Shown here: one piece after another, positions 26,713-36,625 of the stretch | Layout: every line of letters begins with the position of its first letter | Position numbering within the stretch: the first letter of the stretch is position 1 | DNA from: Selaginella moellendorffii | Lineage: Eukaryota; Streptophyta; Lycopodiopsida; Selaginellales; Selaginellaceae | Direction: 5' to 3' | DNA: 64,000 nucleotides | NCBI RefSeq assembly: GCF_000143415.4 | Contig: NW_003314317.1 | Span: forward strand, 999,183-1,063,182 | Notes under the pieces: model-generated | What the model was told of the DNA's origin: nothing | The model's database searches: none | What the model saw: the letters and a program-made list of their open reading frames with translations, nothing else | Program-made: the position numbers and the translations under genes

Positions 26713-26924
26713 ATGGCCAATTTCAGAAAAGCTCTCTTGTTTCTTCTTGTTCTTCTTGTGATGTTTTCTTTGGTGAGCTGTAGATAAGTGTCAAGCAGCT
26801 TCCAATTGAGTGCAGGAAGGGTATTGATGAAAGCTACAACAACATTTGCAAATGTTGCTCTGTGATTGGAAGCAGCTCTCAGTACTGCAAGGAAGTAATC
26901 CTTTGTGCACCGGCACCATTGTGA
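26713..26924 (+). pseudogene. Cysteine-rich secreted peptide gene with a frameshift (copy 2)
   Basis: ATG at 26713 opens a clear signal peptide (MANFRKALLFLLVLLVMFSL) that hits a stop at 26785-26787. The cysteine-rich remainder (LPIECRKGIDESYNNICKCC, then a QYCKE block, ending CAPAPL and stop at 26922-26924) continues in another frame. No GT-AG intron joins the two in phase, so one indel probably broke the gene. The mature peptide would have been about 50 residues with seven cysteines. It lacks the charged insert of copy 1. A defence or signalling role is only suggested by the layout. Confidence 0.55.
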
Positions 26925-27958
26925 TCATTTAGAGTGTTATGTACAACACAGAAGAATAATATACCTTTGTAGCAAAGAAATACAAGACCAGTTTTCTTTT
27001 GTCTTGTTTCTCGCTTTTTGTGTGCTAGGCAGTGGAAAGTAATTTCGTAGGGAATATTATATTTTATGTAAAATATAATATTTATCTGGTCACAACGAAT
27101 CCTCAAAACATGATCCCATGATTGTGCATAAAGGGCAACAATATTCATGATCATTCGGTAGTATCCATAGCAGTATTGAGAGAAAACTCGAAAAACCATG
27201 AAAACCAAGAGAATAATTTTATTCTTTTTCATATCAAACTAAAGAAATCAAAGTCGGAACGCCTGGAAATGTTTGGCATAGGTAGAATATATATATGCAA
27301 TGTCTCTACCAGCATATATCACTTGTCGAATTAAATTTTCTATCTGAAGTGTGTTATGAGAGTTCTAGTTGGTTTTCTGAGGAGATTTGCAAAGAAAAGA
27401 GGGATATATAACATATGACCATAAAAACAAATCAAATTTGTATGATCCTCTTTTATGATTCTGCAAAAACTGGCAATTAAATTTGACCTGTGACCTTTCA
27501 CTGCCATTTTAATTTCATTTCCTACTTCAGCAATAAGCAGATAATTTCAATATTAATAATAAAGAGCAGATCATACTTATATTAGTTCTTTAGTTTTAAC
27601 TGCCATACATCCATCCAAAAAAATCCCCATGATTGATACCCACCCTGTGGTGCACAGCAAGAACTATAGTCACATACCAGAGTATGCTAGGAAGAAATGG
27701 CAATGAACGTGGATAGAGAATGAGTTATATGTATCCTTATATATAGAAAGGACTTATCCAAGTTGCAGTTGAAATAAAACTCTGGTCATATGGAGTCACA
27801 TTCACATTCTTTCTGCTTAGGACTATATGTTCACAATCTTACATTCAAAGTAATGCATATGTTGAAAGTGGGCCCTTACTGCAGAACCTTAATCTGGGCC
27901 TTAGGCCAACTTTAAGTTCCACTTTAATTCATTTCTCAAATCTGACACAAGTGAGTCA
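26925..27958. other. AT-rich intergenic DNA, nothing recognised
   Basis: No supportable coding region on either strand. The stretch before 27958 resembles the upstream region of the receptor-kinase gene only in its last part. Confidence 0.6.
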
Positions 27959-28510
27959 AAAACTAGAGTCAACTCAAGTCAAACACACATTTTCAAAGTC
28001 ACAAGTTTCCACCCTACAACCCATTCTAACTTAGCCAAAATCTTTTAGTGCTAGCAATGCCACTTTCTCTTTGAGCAGAGCAGTTGGCAGCAGGGACATC
28101 CTACGAGCCAGGCAATGATAGCAACATTATTTACTACAACACTGCCAAGACCATAGAGAAGCAGAAAAACGCTGAGACGGTCCTCCATTTTTTCTACGAG
28201 CACAAACCTCTCAACGGATTTGCTACCTGTCTTGGCTATGGCGACTTTCCCAACGCTATCTACGGCCACACAGGATGCTACAACATGTCCGACCAGCCAA
28301 GCTGCTCAGAATGCCTCATGCAAGCTTACCAAGCAGGTCGCTCTGTATGCTTTGGGTGGTACTTAGAAACGGAAAGAAGATGCAGTTTGCGACATTGGAT
28401 TCTGGATTGAGTAAGTTTCCTCTCCTGATAATCTATCATGGCTGTTCTAACTTATATTCCCATTCTTCCACAGCTCTCTTTGGTGTCGTGGCTAAAGTAT
28501 GGCAAGCAAT
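27959..28510 (+). pseudogene. Truncated copy of the receptor-like kinase gene
   Basis: Matches the promoter end, exon 1, intron 1 and start of exon 2 of the gene at 23823. The ATG (28054) is followed after a few codons by TGA where part of the signal peptide has been deleted. The Gnk2 core is kept with C-X8-C-X2-C (CYNMSDQPSCSEC), then a deletion shifts the end. Similarity stops shortly after the intron-1 acceptor, so the linker, membrane segment and kinase are absent. A tandem duplicate that has died. Confidence 0.85.
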
Positions 28511-29872
28511 ATGTTGGTGTCAACGTCCTGGGTCCATAGTCCACCTAAGCAGCTTGGGGACGAGGTGGCGCTTGTGTGGCGCATAAAAAACTTTTTACTG
28601 ACTTAGTGTGAAGGCCTGACGATTGTGGGTGTTAAACATCGTGTGAAGACTTAAACTCAACAATGTTAACATGTGAGGACTCTAGCAATGGATTGAGCAT
28701 CACGATGTCATGCAATTGTCAACAAGATATTAACACGTGGCCTCCCGGAACAGCGCCAACAGAGATCCGTGGTGGTCCGCATTCTTCTTCTCGGTCGCTT
28801 CCTCGCCGCCGTGCCCCGCAAGCGGCACTGCCACCACCAGGATCGACGCTCCTCTGTCCGGTCCCGTGTCGGTGACCGGAAGCCCTCTCTGTGGTCGTGG
28901 GATTAAGTCGCTGTGGAGAAATCACAAGGAGCCCAATCCTTCCGGCTCTCAGCTTCGATCGCGGCGTCCACGTGTGGATCTGCGTTGGCGCTAGGAATAG
29001 CTTATGTGTTAGATCGACTCGGCAGGATATTTTCGGGAGCTCAGGATCGGCAGGGTCGGTTGACGACATTGCTTCACTACCCTAGCAGCGCGGGCATGTG
29101 AATGCAGGCAGTAGCAAGTGTAGCCTTTGCTCTGCCCATGTCATCTTCTTCAAGACCGAGTGCTAGGTACTGCAAGAAAAGCTTCTCTAGTTTGTGATCT
29201 TACTTTGGTGGCACTAATCTTCTTCGTTTTCCTTTCCAGGTGTGTAGTTGATTGTTATTTGCAACAGGTGTGTGATTTGGGCACAAAGTGTCTTCAGTAG
29301 CAACCCCTACCAATGCAAATTCAAGGTGGAAGCTCTATTTCGTTAAAGTGGGATTTATTCAGTAAAATGGGACTAGGTACAAATTTTCAAGTATTTGAAA
29401 ATGACGTGAAATTATATGTTTTTTGTCCAGGGGCTAGACATATCTGGGGCATGGTGACTAGCGCGGTGACCTTATGTCCAGACTGAGTCCATCTAGTTGT
29501 ATAATAAATCTCATTGTCAAGGTGAACAAGCCGAATCTGAAGCTAAAGAAGAGCGATGGCATGCGCGCACACACTATTTGTTTGTTCATTGAGCGTGTGG
29601 TGAGCTTTCCAAGATGAACATCATTCCTATTAGCCAGACATATAACTTAATGGTGAGAACATTTAGATATTATTCAATGTTATCTTTTTCTAACGAATCT
29701 AATTGTGAAGGTGTAGCAAGAGGCATTGCTAGTCTGGAGAAGTCATTTAACTCATTTGACCCTTAGTGTATTTTCATGAAACTAAATAACATTCATATTA
29801 TTAAGGAATTTCTCTAGTACCTTTTTTTTACGACATAGAGGCTTGCATTTCTTTCAAAGGTGATTTAGTAAA
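28511..29872. other. Intergenic; a GC-rich patch of unknown nature
   Basis: 28730-29090 is GC-rich with open frames on both strands and could be an exon of an unrecognised or dead gene, but I see no domain, convincing start or splice structure. The remainder to 29872 is AT-rich with nothing recognised. Confidence 0.5.
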
Positions 29873-29989
29873 AGGCCTGAGGGCACATGCCATTCTATTT
29901 CTCAGACCGGTATTAAGATATACTAGTGCAAAGGGAAAAAGGTATTTGGTGATCAAGTAAATGGCATGAGGGCACATGCCATTATAAGC

Positions 29990-30247
29990 CTAAGCGCTAG
30001 TGGACACCTCCTTTTTGGTACTCTCAGCGGTACTATCATCCTTCTCCGGGTCAGTTGTTTTGCTTTGGATTGTTGTCTCTGACGTTACTGGGGCGTTCTC
30101 GATAGTTGTTAATGTTGCCGTTTGTTCAGAAAAATGATCACCTGGAGTATAGTACGGGGAGTTTGGAAGACTTATATATTCTACATCTTCACCTATCTCC
30201 TTCTCCGTCTCCTTTTCTGCCTCACTTACAGATTTTGTGCTTGCCAT
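29990..30247 (-). CDS. Small acidic Ser/Thr/Glu-rich protein, unknown
   Basis: An 85-residue frame from ATG at 30247 (minus) to a stop at 29990. It is rich in Glu, Ser, Thr and Lys (SEAEKETEKEIGEDVEYISL near the start) and looks disordered. It lies just downstream of, and on the same strand as, the large transposase-like gene, with palindrome copies on both sides. TTTTATAA lies about 45 bp upstream of the ATG. It could instead be a distal exon of a longer transcript. No family recognised. Confidence 0.4.
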   Translation of the reverse strand: MASTKSVSEAEKETEKEIGEDVEYISLPNSPYYTPGDHFSEQTATLTTIENAPVTSETTIQSKTTDPEKDDSTAESTKKEVSTSA

Positions 30248-30462
30248 GAGAACGCTCTTCACCCTAAAATATGGAGTTCGTTGTGTTATAAAAGGAAACC
30301 AACACACACGCTGCAAGGGAATGATGGTACATAAAGCACGTAAGCCCACAATATGGGTTTATGTGCCATTAATATGGGCCACACGCCATATTATTAGATT
30401 TATGCACGTGTGATTGGTAAATGCATATGTCACATCATCTTTGTTTTACCTCACACACTATA

Positions 30463-33400
30463 TCAAGCCTCCTCTGATTCAGATTCGGATTGTTCACCTT
30501 GAAATAAAATACATTAGAAACTTTGTAAAGGAATATTAATGAATCTCACCTTGAACCCGAGTTATGAATGCTCTTGCTGCATCTCTTGCATGGTCTGGCA
30601 AGGTGATGGTGGCACTCTGCTTCCGCATCCAACCATGCACAACATTATCCACCGATATGCTCATGCTGGGATCCCTTGGATTCAGCACCCATCTCTTTTC
30701 TAGGCAATCCTTCGTATATCCGGAACTTGGCTTGAACCACTCCACAGTTACATTGAAGGAGTTAGTTTCCGCGTCCTCCTCTGCATCAGTGATGTAGCGC
30801 CCCACCCATATCATTTGTTTTTTATTACTGGGTCTGACAAGCACGACCATTCCTTTGCAGACCTGTACTGGATTGAATGCTGAATCCGGCTTCTTGTTCC
30901 TCGGCCCACAATAGTGATCCTCAACATCGTTATCTGTCACTGCATTTCCAGAGGACATTGTTCCGCTACTATCTGGTGCTCTGGGTTCTGGCCAAAAGGA
31001 CTCTTCCAATTCTTCATATACAACCGGCCCATTTTGGATAGCAGATATAATCTTCTCCCAGTATTCGAGCAAAGGCTTGCACCTCTGAAAATAGGATTCT
31101 CCACCAAACACCAACCCCCTCTTCCAGAAGGCAATATGCTGTCTAATCCCGGCCACTATACTTTCCTGGTCTTTGAGTCCATCCGGGTGCATCGGCCGTG
31201 GGGAACCCTGAGGAATCATAGGTTCCCCAGTTATGGGATCTCTCTTGAAGAGTTCAATGCCGTCCACTGGCAGCCACACTGTGTCCCATTCTCTCATCTT
31301 GTACCTCATCACTGGAGCACCGTCACACATGTTGAAATGAAACTGAAGAGGCTTGGAGTGGCCAATCAGCGTTTCGGATCCATCCCTGATGTAGCCTCTT
31401 ACAAACCCCTTAAAGTCTGGAACCTCTGTCAGAAGTGCAGCTTCAACAGTGCCTTTGATGCAATTTTGGAATTCATCGTAGAGTTGTGGGAGGGTGAGGA
31501 CATTGGATCGCCGGAGGGACTCTGCCAGGTGACTGAACATGGCATCGACGTCTTCATGAGTGTGCCCAACCATGAGAAAGCCAAGTGTAACCGTTTCAAA
31601 TATGCCTTTGGCAACAAGCATCGCCAAGTACGCGAAGACGTACATGTTTTTGTTCTCACTGCCAGCATTGTCTGTTTGGAGCAGAAGATGGGGTGGAAGG
31701 CCACATCGGCCGCAAGAACTTCCTTGAGATTCTGCTTCGTTTGGATGAGGCTGTGCATTCACCGGGCGACCAGCCTCGTCGGAATGGCATGAGGCCTCAC
31801 GTGATAACCCTACAATCTGACGGCCAACATATTCACTGGGATGGCATGGGGCCCCACGCGATACTGCAAGCCTTTGCTCCTCCTCCAGCTGAACCCTGTA
31901 TGGGGTTCGATCGACAAGGGCCTTATGCAAGGGTTGGCTGTTCAGCTCAGTCTGCGCACTTTGCAGAGACCTTAAGTGTTTTGCTAGGGACGCAATCATC
32001 ATGTTTGCACCCCTGCCACCCCATAGAGGTACAAAGAAGTTCCCATAGTTCTGGGCACCATGCCCATGAGCGATTATGCCAAACAGAGACACAGGCAGCT
32101 GCATGGATGAAGAGATTGCCTTGGGGGCAGGATTGAGTCGAGGTAAGCACGTCTTTTTCTGGTCCATTTTGTCGTGGATGATGCAGAGGTAAGAGTCAGG
32201 TCTCTCCATGGAGAGAATCCTGTTATGATAATATGCAGTCCTGCAGCTTCTCTGCTCGATGTTGTGGTCGAGCCGCCTTCTAACCAACGTCTCTCGCTCT
32301 TGAGCGCTGCAAGAATTCTTCGACAAAGCCATTTTGATAGCAGTGCACTCGTCACACTTTGAAAAGCTGGAGTACTTTCCTATACTCACATCCCTGAACC
32401 TGTTGCTCCACAATCTACTAAATCTAGATTGGCTCAGCTTCCTGTAGCCATTACTCTGGAGTTCCCGATTCACATCTTCCAATATGGCCCCCTTGGTATA
32501 CATGGAAGGGAGAACTCGTTGGGTGTCTCGTGTTCCATCTTCCAAGAGGCGGGTTTTATGTGGTTGCTGCTCGCTACATGTCTCGACAAACCTCTTGAAG
32601 ATTGCCTCTCCATATACAACATGACCCCTGGTTTTGTGCGTACCGTCGTTCCCATGGACTGCCTGTTGAACCCTTTGTTCCTCGAACTCAGTTTTGATTC
32701 TGTAGAATGTGCTTCGAGGGACTCCATAAATGATTCTCCATGCCTTCATGCAGACCAAACCCCTCTGGAAGACCATGCCCCCCACCTGATGTTCTGAAGC
32801 ATCAACAGATGACCGTAATGCCTCATACACAAAATTGCGAGCTGCCTTCCAGGACAATGTCTTGTATCTTGCTCTCTCCTCTTCAATAGCATCCCAATCA
32901 GCATGTTGACAACACCTCCTCTTGCAACAAGCAACTGTCGAGACCATTCGAACCTCCATCGCCATTTTCTGCCTTTTCGGTTCGTTGCTCAGATCCCTTT
33001 GGCTGCGCTTTAGGAAGGTGTACTTTCTTTTCCCATGAAGAGATGTTCTGTCATCAGTTGTAGTGGTGTTTGATTGTGAATCCTTCACATTCTCAAACAC
33101 TAAGTGCCTCAATTTCCACCGCACAATGCTTCCAATAGTCAGACTGTTTTCTTCTGTGTCAACAACCTCTAAAATCGCAACTCCAATATCATCCCAGCCC
33201 AATTCTTGATTAGCAACCGCATCTCTTGGATCGACAACTGTGGCTAAGCCCTCAGCTACCACCTCCCCCTCAGGGTTGTTTAGAAACACTTTTGCCTGAA
33301 TCCATGTAGCACGGTTCTTAAGATCCACGGAGGGAACATGCGTCGCACTTGCGCTGTCCCCAACATCTGCTTTCTTCTGAAGATTTTTCAAGGCAACAAC

Positions 33401-33604
33401 AACATTTACCCCGACGACCATCTCTCCTCGTTCAATAGCGACCACATTCCCATCGAAGACAGTCTCTACTGATACAGCAGCATTGCCTTCCCCAAGCCTT
33501 TCACAGTGTATAACAAAGTTCCGATCCATAGACACAAGGGTCCCTTTTGCAACTCTCTTCCCACCATTCAAAATGTAAACCTTTTCCCCAACCCTGAAGG
33601 CCAT
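30463..33604 (-). CDS. Transposase-like protein with GHTHED motif (resembles DUF7869 proteins)
   Basis: Two exons: 33604-30550 and, after a 52-nt GT-AG intron, 30497-30463. The second exon replaces the read-through end with an acidic tail (GEQSESESEEA), giving about 1030 residues. The N-terminus (FRVGEKVYILNGGKRVAKGT) looks like the small beta domains of plant transposon proteins (DUF8039-like; weak call). A Cys/His-rich basic stretch lies near residues 220-240. Near residue 640 is LQTDNAGSENKN and near 678 GHTHEDVDAMFSHL; the D...N...HTHED set is typical of DUF7869-type proteins thought to be RNase H-fold transposase relatives. Residues about 581-607 are encoded by two palindrome copies in frame. 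The intact frame suggests it is, or was until recently, functional. It is divergent from the gene at 36626. Confidence 0.65.
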
Positions 33605-33724
33605 TCTGAAAGTGCAGAAAAGAAGTTAAGACCATACAAAAAATGATTGGAGAATGGCCTAAATCATAACATACCAAACAACCTCAATAGCATGAGGCCA
33701 CATGCCATTATCAAACATGCTATG

Positions 33725-33824
33725 NNNNNNNNNNNNNNNNNNNNNNNNNNNNNNNNNNNNNNNNNNNNNNNNNNNNNNNNNNNNNNNNNNNNNNNNNNNN
33801 NNNNNNNNNNNNNNNNNNNNNNNN
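33725..33824. other. Assembly gap (100 N)
   Basis: Exactly 100 N, normally a placeholder for unknown length. It starts 16 bp after a palindrome copy, in the shared upstream region of the two divergent genes, so extra repeats or promoter sequence may be missing. Confidence 0.98.
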
Positions 33825-33999
33825 CTGACTAAGCAAGGGAAGAGCACGGATAGCGTCATGTTGCCAAATTGCAAGGGCCCAAGATGGCATGTGGCCTCAT
33901 GCCATTTCTAAATGTGGTCCTAAGCCATTCCATGGTGAACATACCAGGAAGCACAAGTGCCGAATATCAAGAGGAAGCGGTAGCCACACCAAAGACAGT

Positions 34000-34130
34000 G
34001 CCGCTCGCAACACCGCAACTACTCGTAGCGCCGCTCGCAACACCGCAACTGCTCGTAGCGCCGCTCGCACAAACTGCCACTCGCATAAACTGCCGCTCGC
34101 AATGGCGCTCGCAATGCCGCAACCGCTCGT
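34000..34130. repeat. 30-bp GC-rich tandem repeat
   Basis: The unit GCCGCTCGCAACACCGCAAC plus ten more bases is repeated twice almost exactly and then in degenerate form. It gives spurious open frames on both strands. Confidence 0.8.
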
Positions 34131-34502
34131 AGACGCATAAACCACAGCCCACAACGCCGCTTACACAAGCAGCGCTCACTGCGCTCAGCGGAACCAAGAA
34201 CACGGCGCACAAAAATGATAGACCTAGGAATGAGTTCGAGAATTCAAAAATAACACACGCTTGAACGTCACATCAAATCCTCTGACAAACCAGATCTTAT
34301 GATTCCTCTGACAAATTTCAAACTGAGTAGCTTCTAGACTTTGCTGTCGGAGGTTGAACTTTGTCACATCATGTCCTTGCCTCGATCCAGCTGTGCCATG
34401 TCAGTGATTCGAACTTTGCCATGCCATGTCAGCGATCCGCGCCAAGATTATTCGCCGTGTAAAGGAATAATTACGCTGTGTGTGTACGTCCATTTATGGC
34501 AA

Positions 34503-35880
34503 TATAAGGCCACACGCCATTCAAAGAATAATGCTCGACATAAGGCCACACGCCATTCAAAGAATAATGCTAGTCGAGCATTTTTTGGTGCATTTTTGGG
34601 TTCAAAATTGCATGAGCCCACACGCTATAAAGTTTACCTGTACCAAAAATAGAAACAGCTTTATTTACTTGGGAATTTAAGTGGTTGAGGCATTTTTAAA
34701 CTTACAAACACATGCCCTACTTACATTCCTTTGGTTGCCTAAAATTCAAAAATATTATAAACCTTTCTTTTTGCATTTTCAATGTTTTCAATTATGGTTT
34801 TTGATTTTCGTAGGACCAGCCTAGTAATCTATTTGCATCCCGTCATGTTTATAGCTAGCTTTCGTTCGTCCCCTTCGCTAGCCTGAGATACATCTGCTCG
34901 GCATCTGCCTCTTACAGCATTTGCCCAGAAAGGGCATCTTTCTTCACGCAGCATTTGCCACATGTTTAGGGTTTAGGGTTTAGGGTTTAGGGTTTAGCAA
35001 TTCAGTAGCTTGATAAACATGCAAATACAGAACTTGATGCAAAATCCTTTGATATGTCACAATGCCCCTAGGACCATAAACACATTTCAATAGAGAGGGT
35101 CCTTTCATTTCATAACTCCTTACGTAGATCTTGGTGAAACCAGAGTTAGTGAAGTTAGTTTCTTGTGATCCCGCATCTGATTGTGATGTCCCTTTGCAGT
35201 TTCGATGGAAAGGTCAATGCACACCAAACTGTGAAATCTTGGAGCAAAATAACGGTCGGATCTATGGCAAATGCCCCTGAAACATTGTAAGGCTCGTGTG
35301 GTCTTATGTGGTGTCCGATTGAGATGCTTCTTTGCAGGGTCATCAAGAAAGACATTGTATACCATTCTGTAAAATCTAGTTGCGATCTAACGGTTGGATC
35401 TCCATAAAACTCAAAAAAATCTCGCGCGTGTCAGAATATCCTAGGAATATACTCCTATGTGCCCCTGAAAATGGCATGCGGCCCCACGCCATTCAAGAGA
35501 TAATGCCAGATGACGCCGAGAATTTTTTGGTGCATTTTTTGGGTTCAAAATTGCATGAGCCCACACACTATAAAGTTTATCTTTGCCAAATAAAGAAAAG
35601 TTTATCTGTGTCATGTGAGGTAGTTACAGTCCTTTGTGCTCGGCATCTGCCTCTTGCAGCATTTGCACTGAAAGGGAATTTTTCTCCATTCAGCATTTGG
35701 CCCTGAAAATGGCATGCGCCCACACGCCATTCAAGGAATAACGCCACAGGACGCCTGGATTTTTGGGTTTAAAATGTTTAGGGTTTTTTGGGTTTTTTCA
35801 AAATATTTTGGGTCCAACGTTTTTTGGGTTTCTTTGGTTCAAAATTGCATGAGCCCACACGCTATAATATTGATTTGAGA
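34503..35880. promoter_or_regulatory. Duplicated promoter-like modules between the two divergent genes
   Basis: A module with TTTTTTGGTGCATTTTT, GGGTTCAAAATTGCATGAGC and a TATA-like CTATAAAG occurs at about 34573-34640, 35508-35590 and, degraded, 35760-35870. A second module (CTCGGCATCTGCCTCTT then GCAGCATTTGC) occurs at about 34897-34965 and 35640-35700. Each first-type module holds a palindrome-derived half site directly before the TATA-like sequence. I infer repeated core promoters; there is no direct evidence of transcription. Confidence 0.4.
34964..34997 (+). repeat. Interstitial telomere-type repeat (TTTAGGG)n
   Basis: Four full TTTAGGG units and part of a fifth. TTTAGGG is the usual plant telomere repeat. 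It lies inside the palindrome island, far from any chromosome end that can be seen here. Confidence 0.9.
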
Positions 35881-36039
35881 GAAAAATAGAAACAGATAGA
35901 ATTTCTTTATTTAGCTGAACATCTGCCATTTTTGGAAATACAAGATGCTTTGGAATATCCAATCATGCATGGTATAAATATAGCGAGGGTATTAAATGAT
36001 ATCCCAATCATGATCTTTCTTTTGGATTTCGCGTGCATG

Positions 36040-36420
36040 CAGTCCGAGGAATGATGACGTTGCGGATTTCTTTTGGATTTTGCATGCTTGCATGCGCGCG
36101 GCAATCCAGAAATTAATGGTGGCGCCCAAGTCCGAGGAATGATGACGTGGCGGGATTACCAACCGTTGTGACATTTCGCGCGTGTGAGGTTAGGTTTGCG
36201 ATTTTGCTTTGTACTCGCACTCGCACACTCGCGCTCGTGCTCGCACACTCGCGCTCACGCTCGCATCACACTCGCGCTCGCATCGCGCTCCCACTCGCGA
36301 TCACGCTCACATTCGCGCTCATCTACCTTCTCTACAGGTTTCTCGTGTGCATCGGCGTCCACTCGCGCTTGCATCACACTCGCGCTTGCATCGCGCTCGT
36401 GTGCATCGGCGTCCACTTCA
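36040..36420. promoter_or_regulatory. Upstream region: repeated TGACGT sites and CTCGC-rich low complexity
   Basis: The block GTCCGAGGAATGATGACGT occurs at about 36040-36060 and 36130-36150. TGACGT is a bZIP/TGA-type core, and the second copy reads TGACGTGGC. 36210-36410 is dominated by CTCGCACTCGCG-type repeats that create false open frames. Lies upstream of the start at 36626. Confidence 0.4.
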
Positions 36421-36625
36421 AGACACACCCAGTTTGTAACTTTGCCGCCAACTCCGCCGCCCACTCCGCCACCCACACGCAGCCCACTTGGCGTCCCGGG
36501 AGATTTCAGTGCCACTCTCCAACTGTAAGTGGCAGAGTAGCCTTGCTGCTACGATCCGCTGCACACACAGTGCACATTCGCTAGCGAGTCCGGCCTTGAT
36601 TGTCACGGCCTCCATTCGACTTCAA

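Noticed and set aside
28719-29101. GC-rich coding exon
   Set aside because: Frames are open on both strands without any domain, start or clear splice junction; left as unknown.
30914-31792. 292-codon plus-strand frame
   Set aside because: Antisense to the intact transposase-like gene, which has the recognisable motifs.
36147-36584. Arg/Ser/His-rich frames on both strands
   Set aside because: Caused by CTCGCACTCGCG low-complexity repeats; no start context, domain or splice support.
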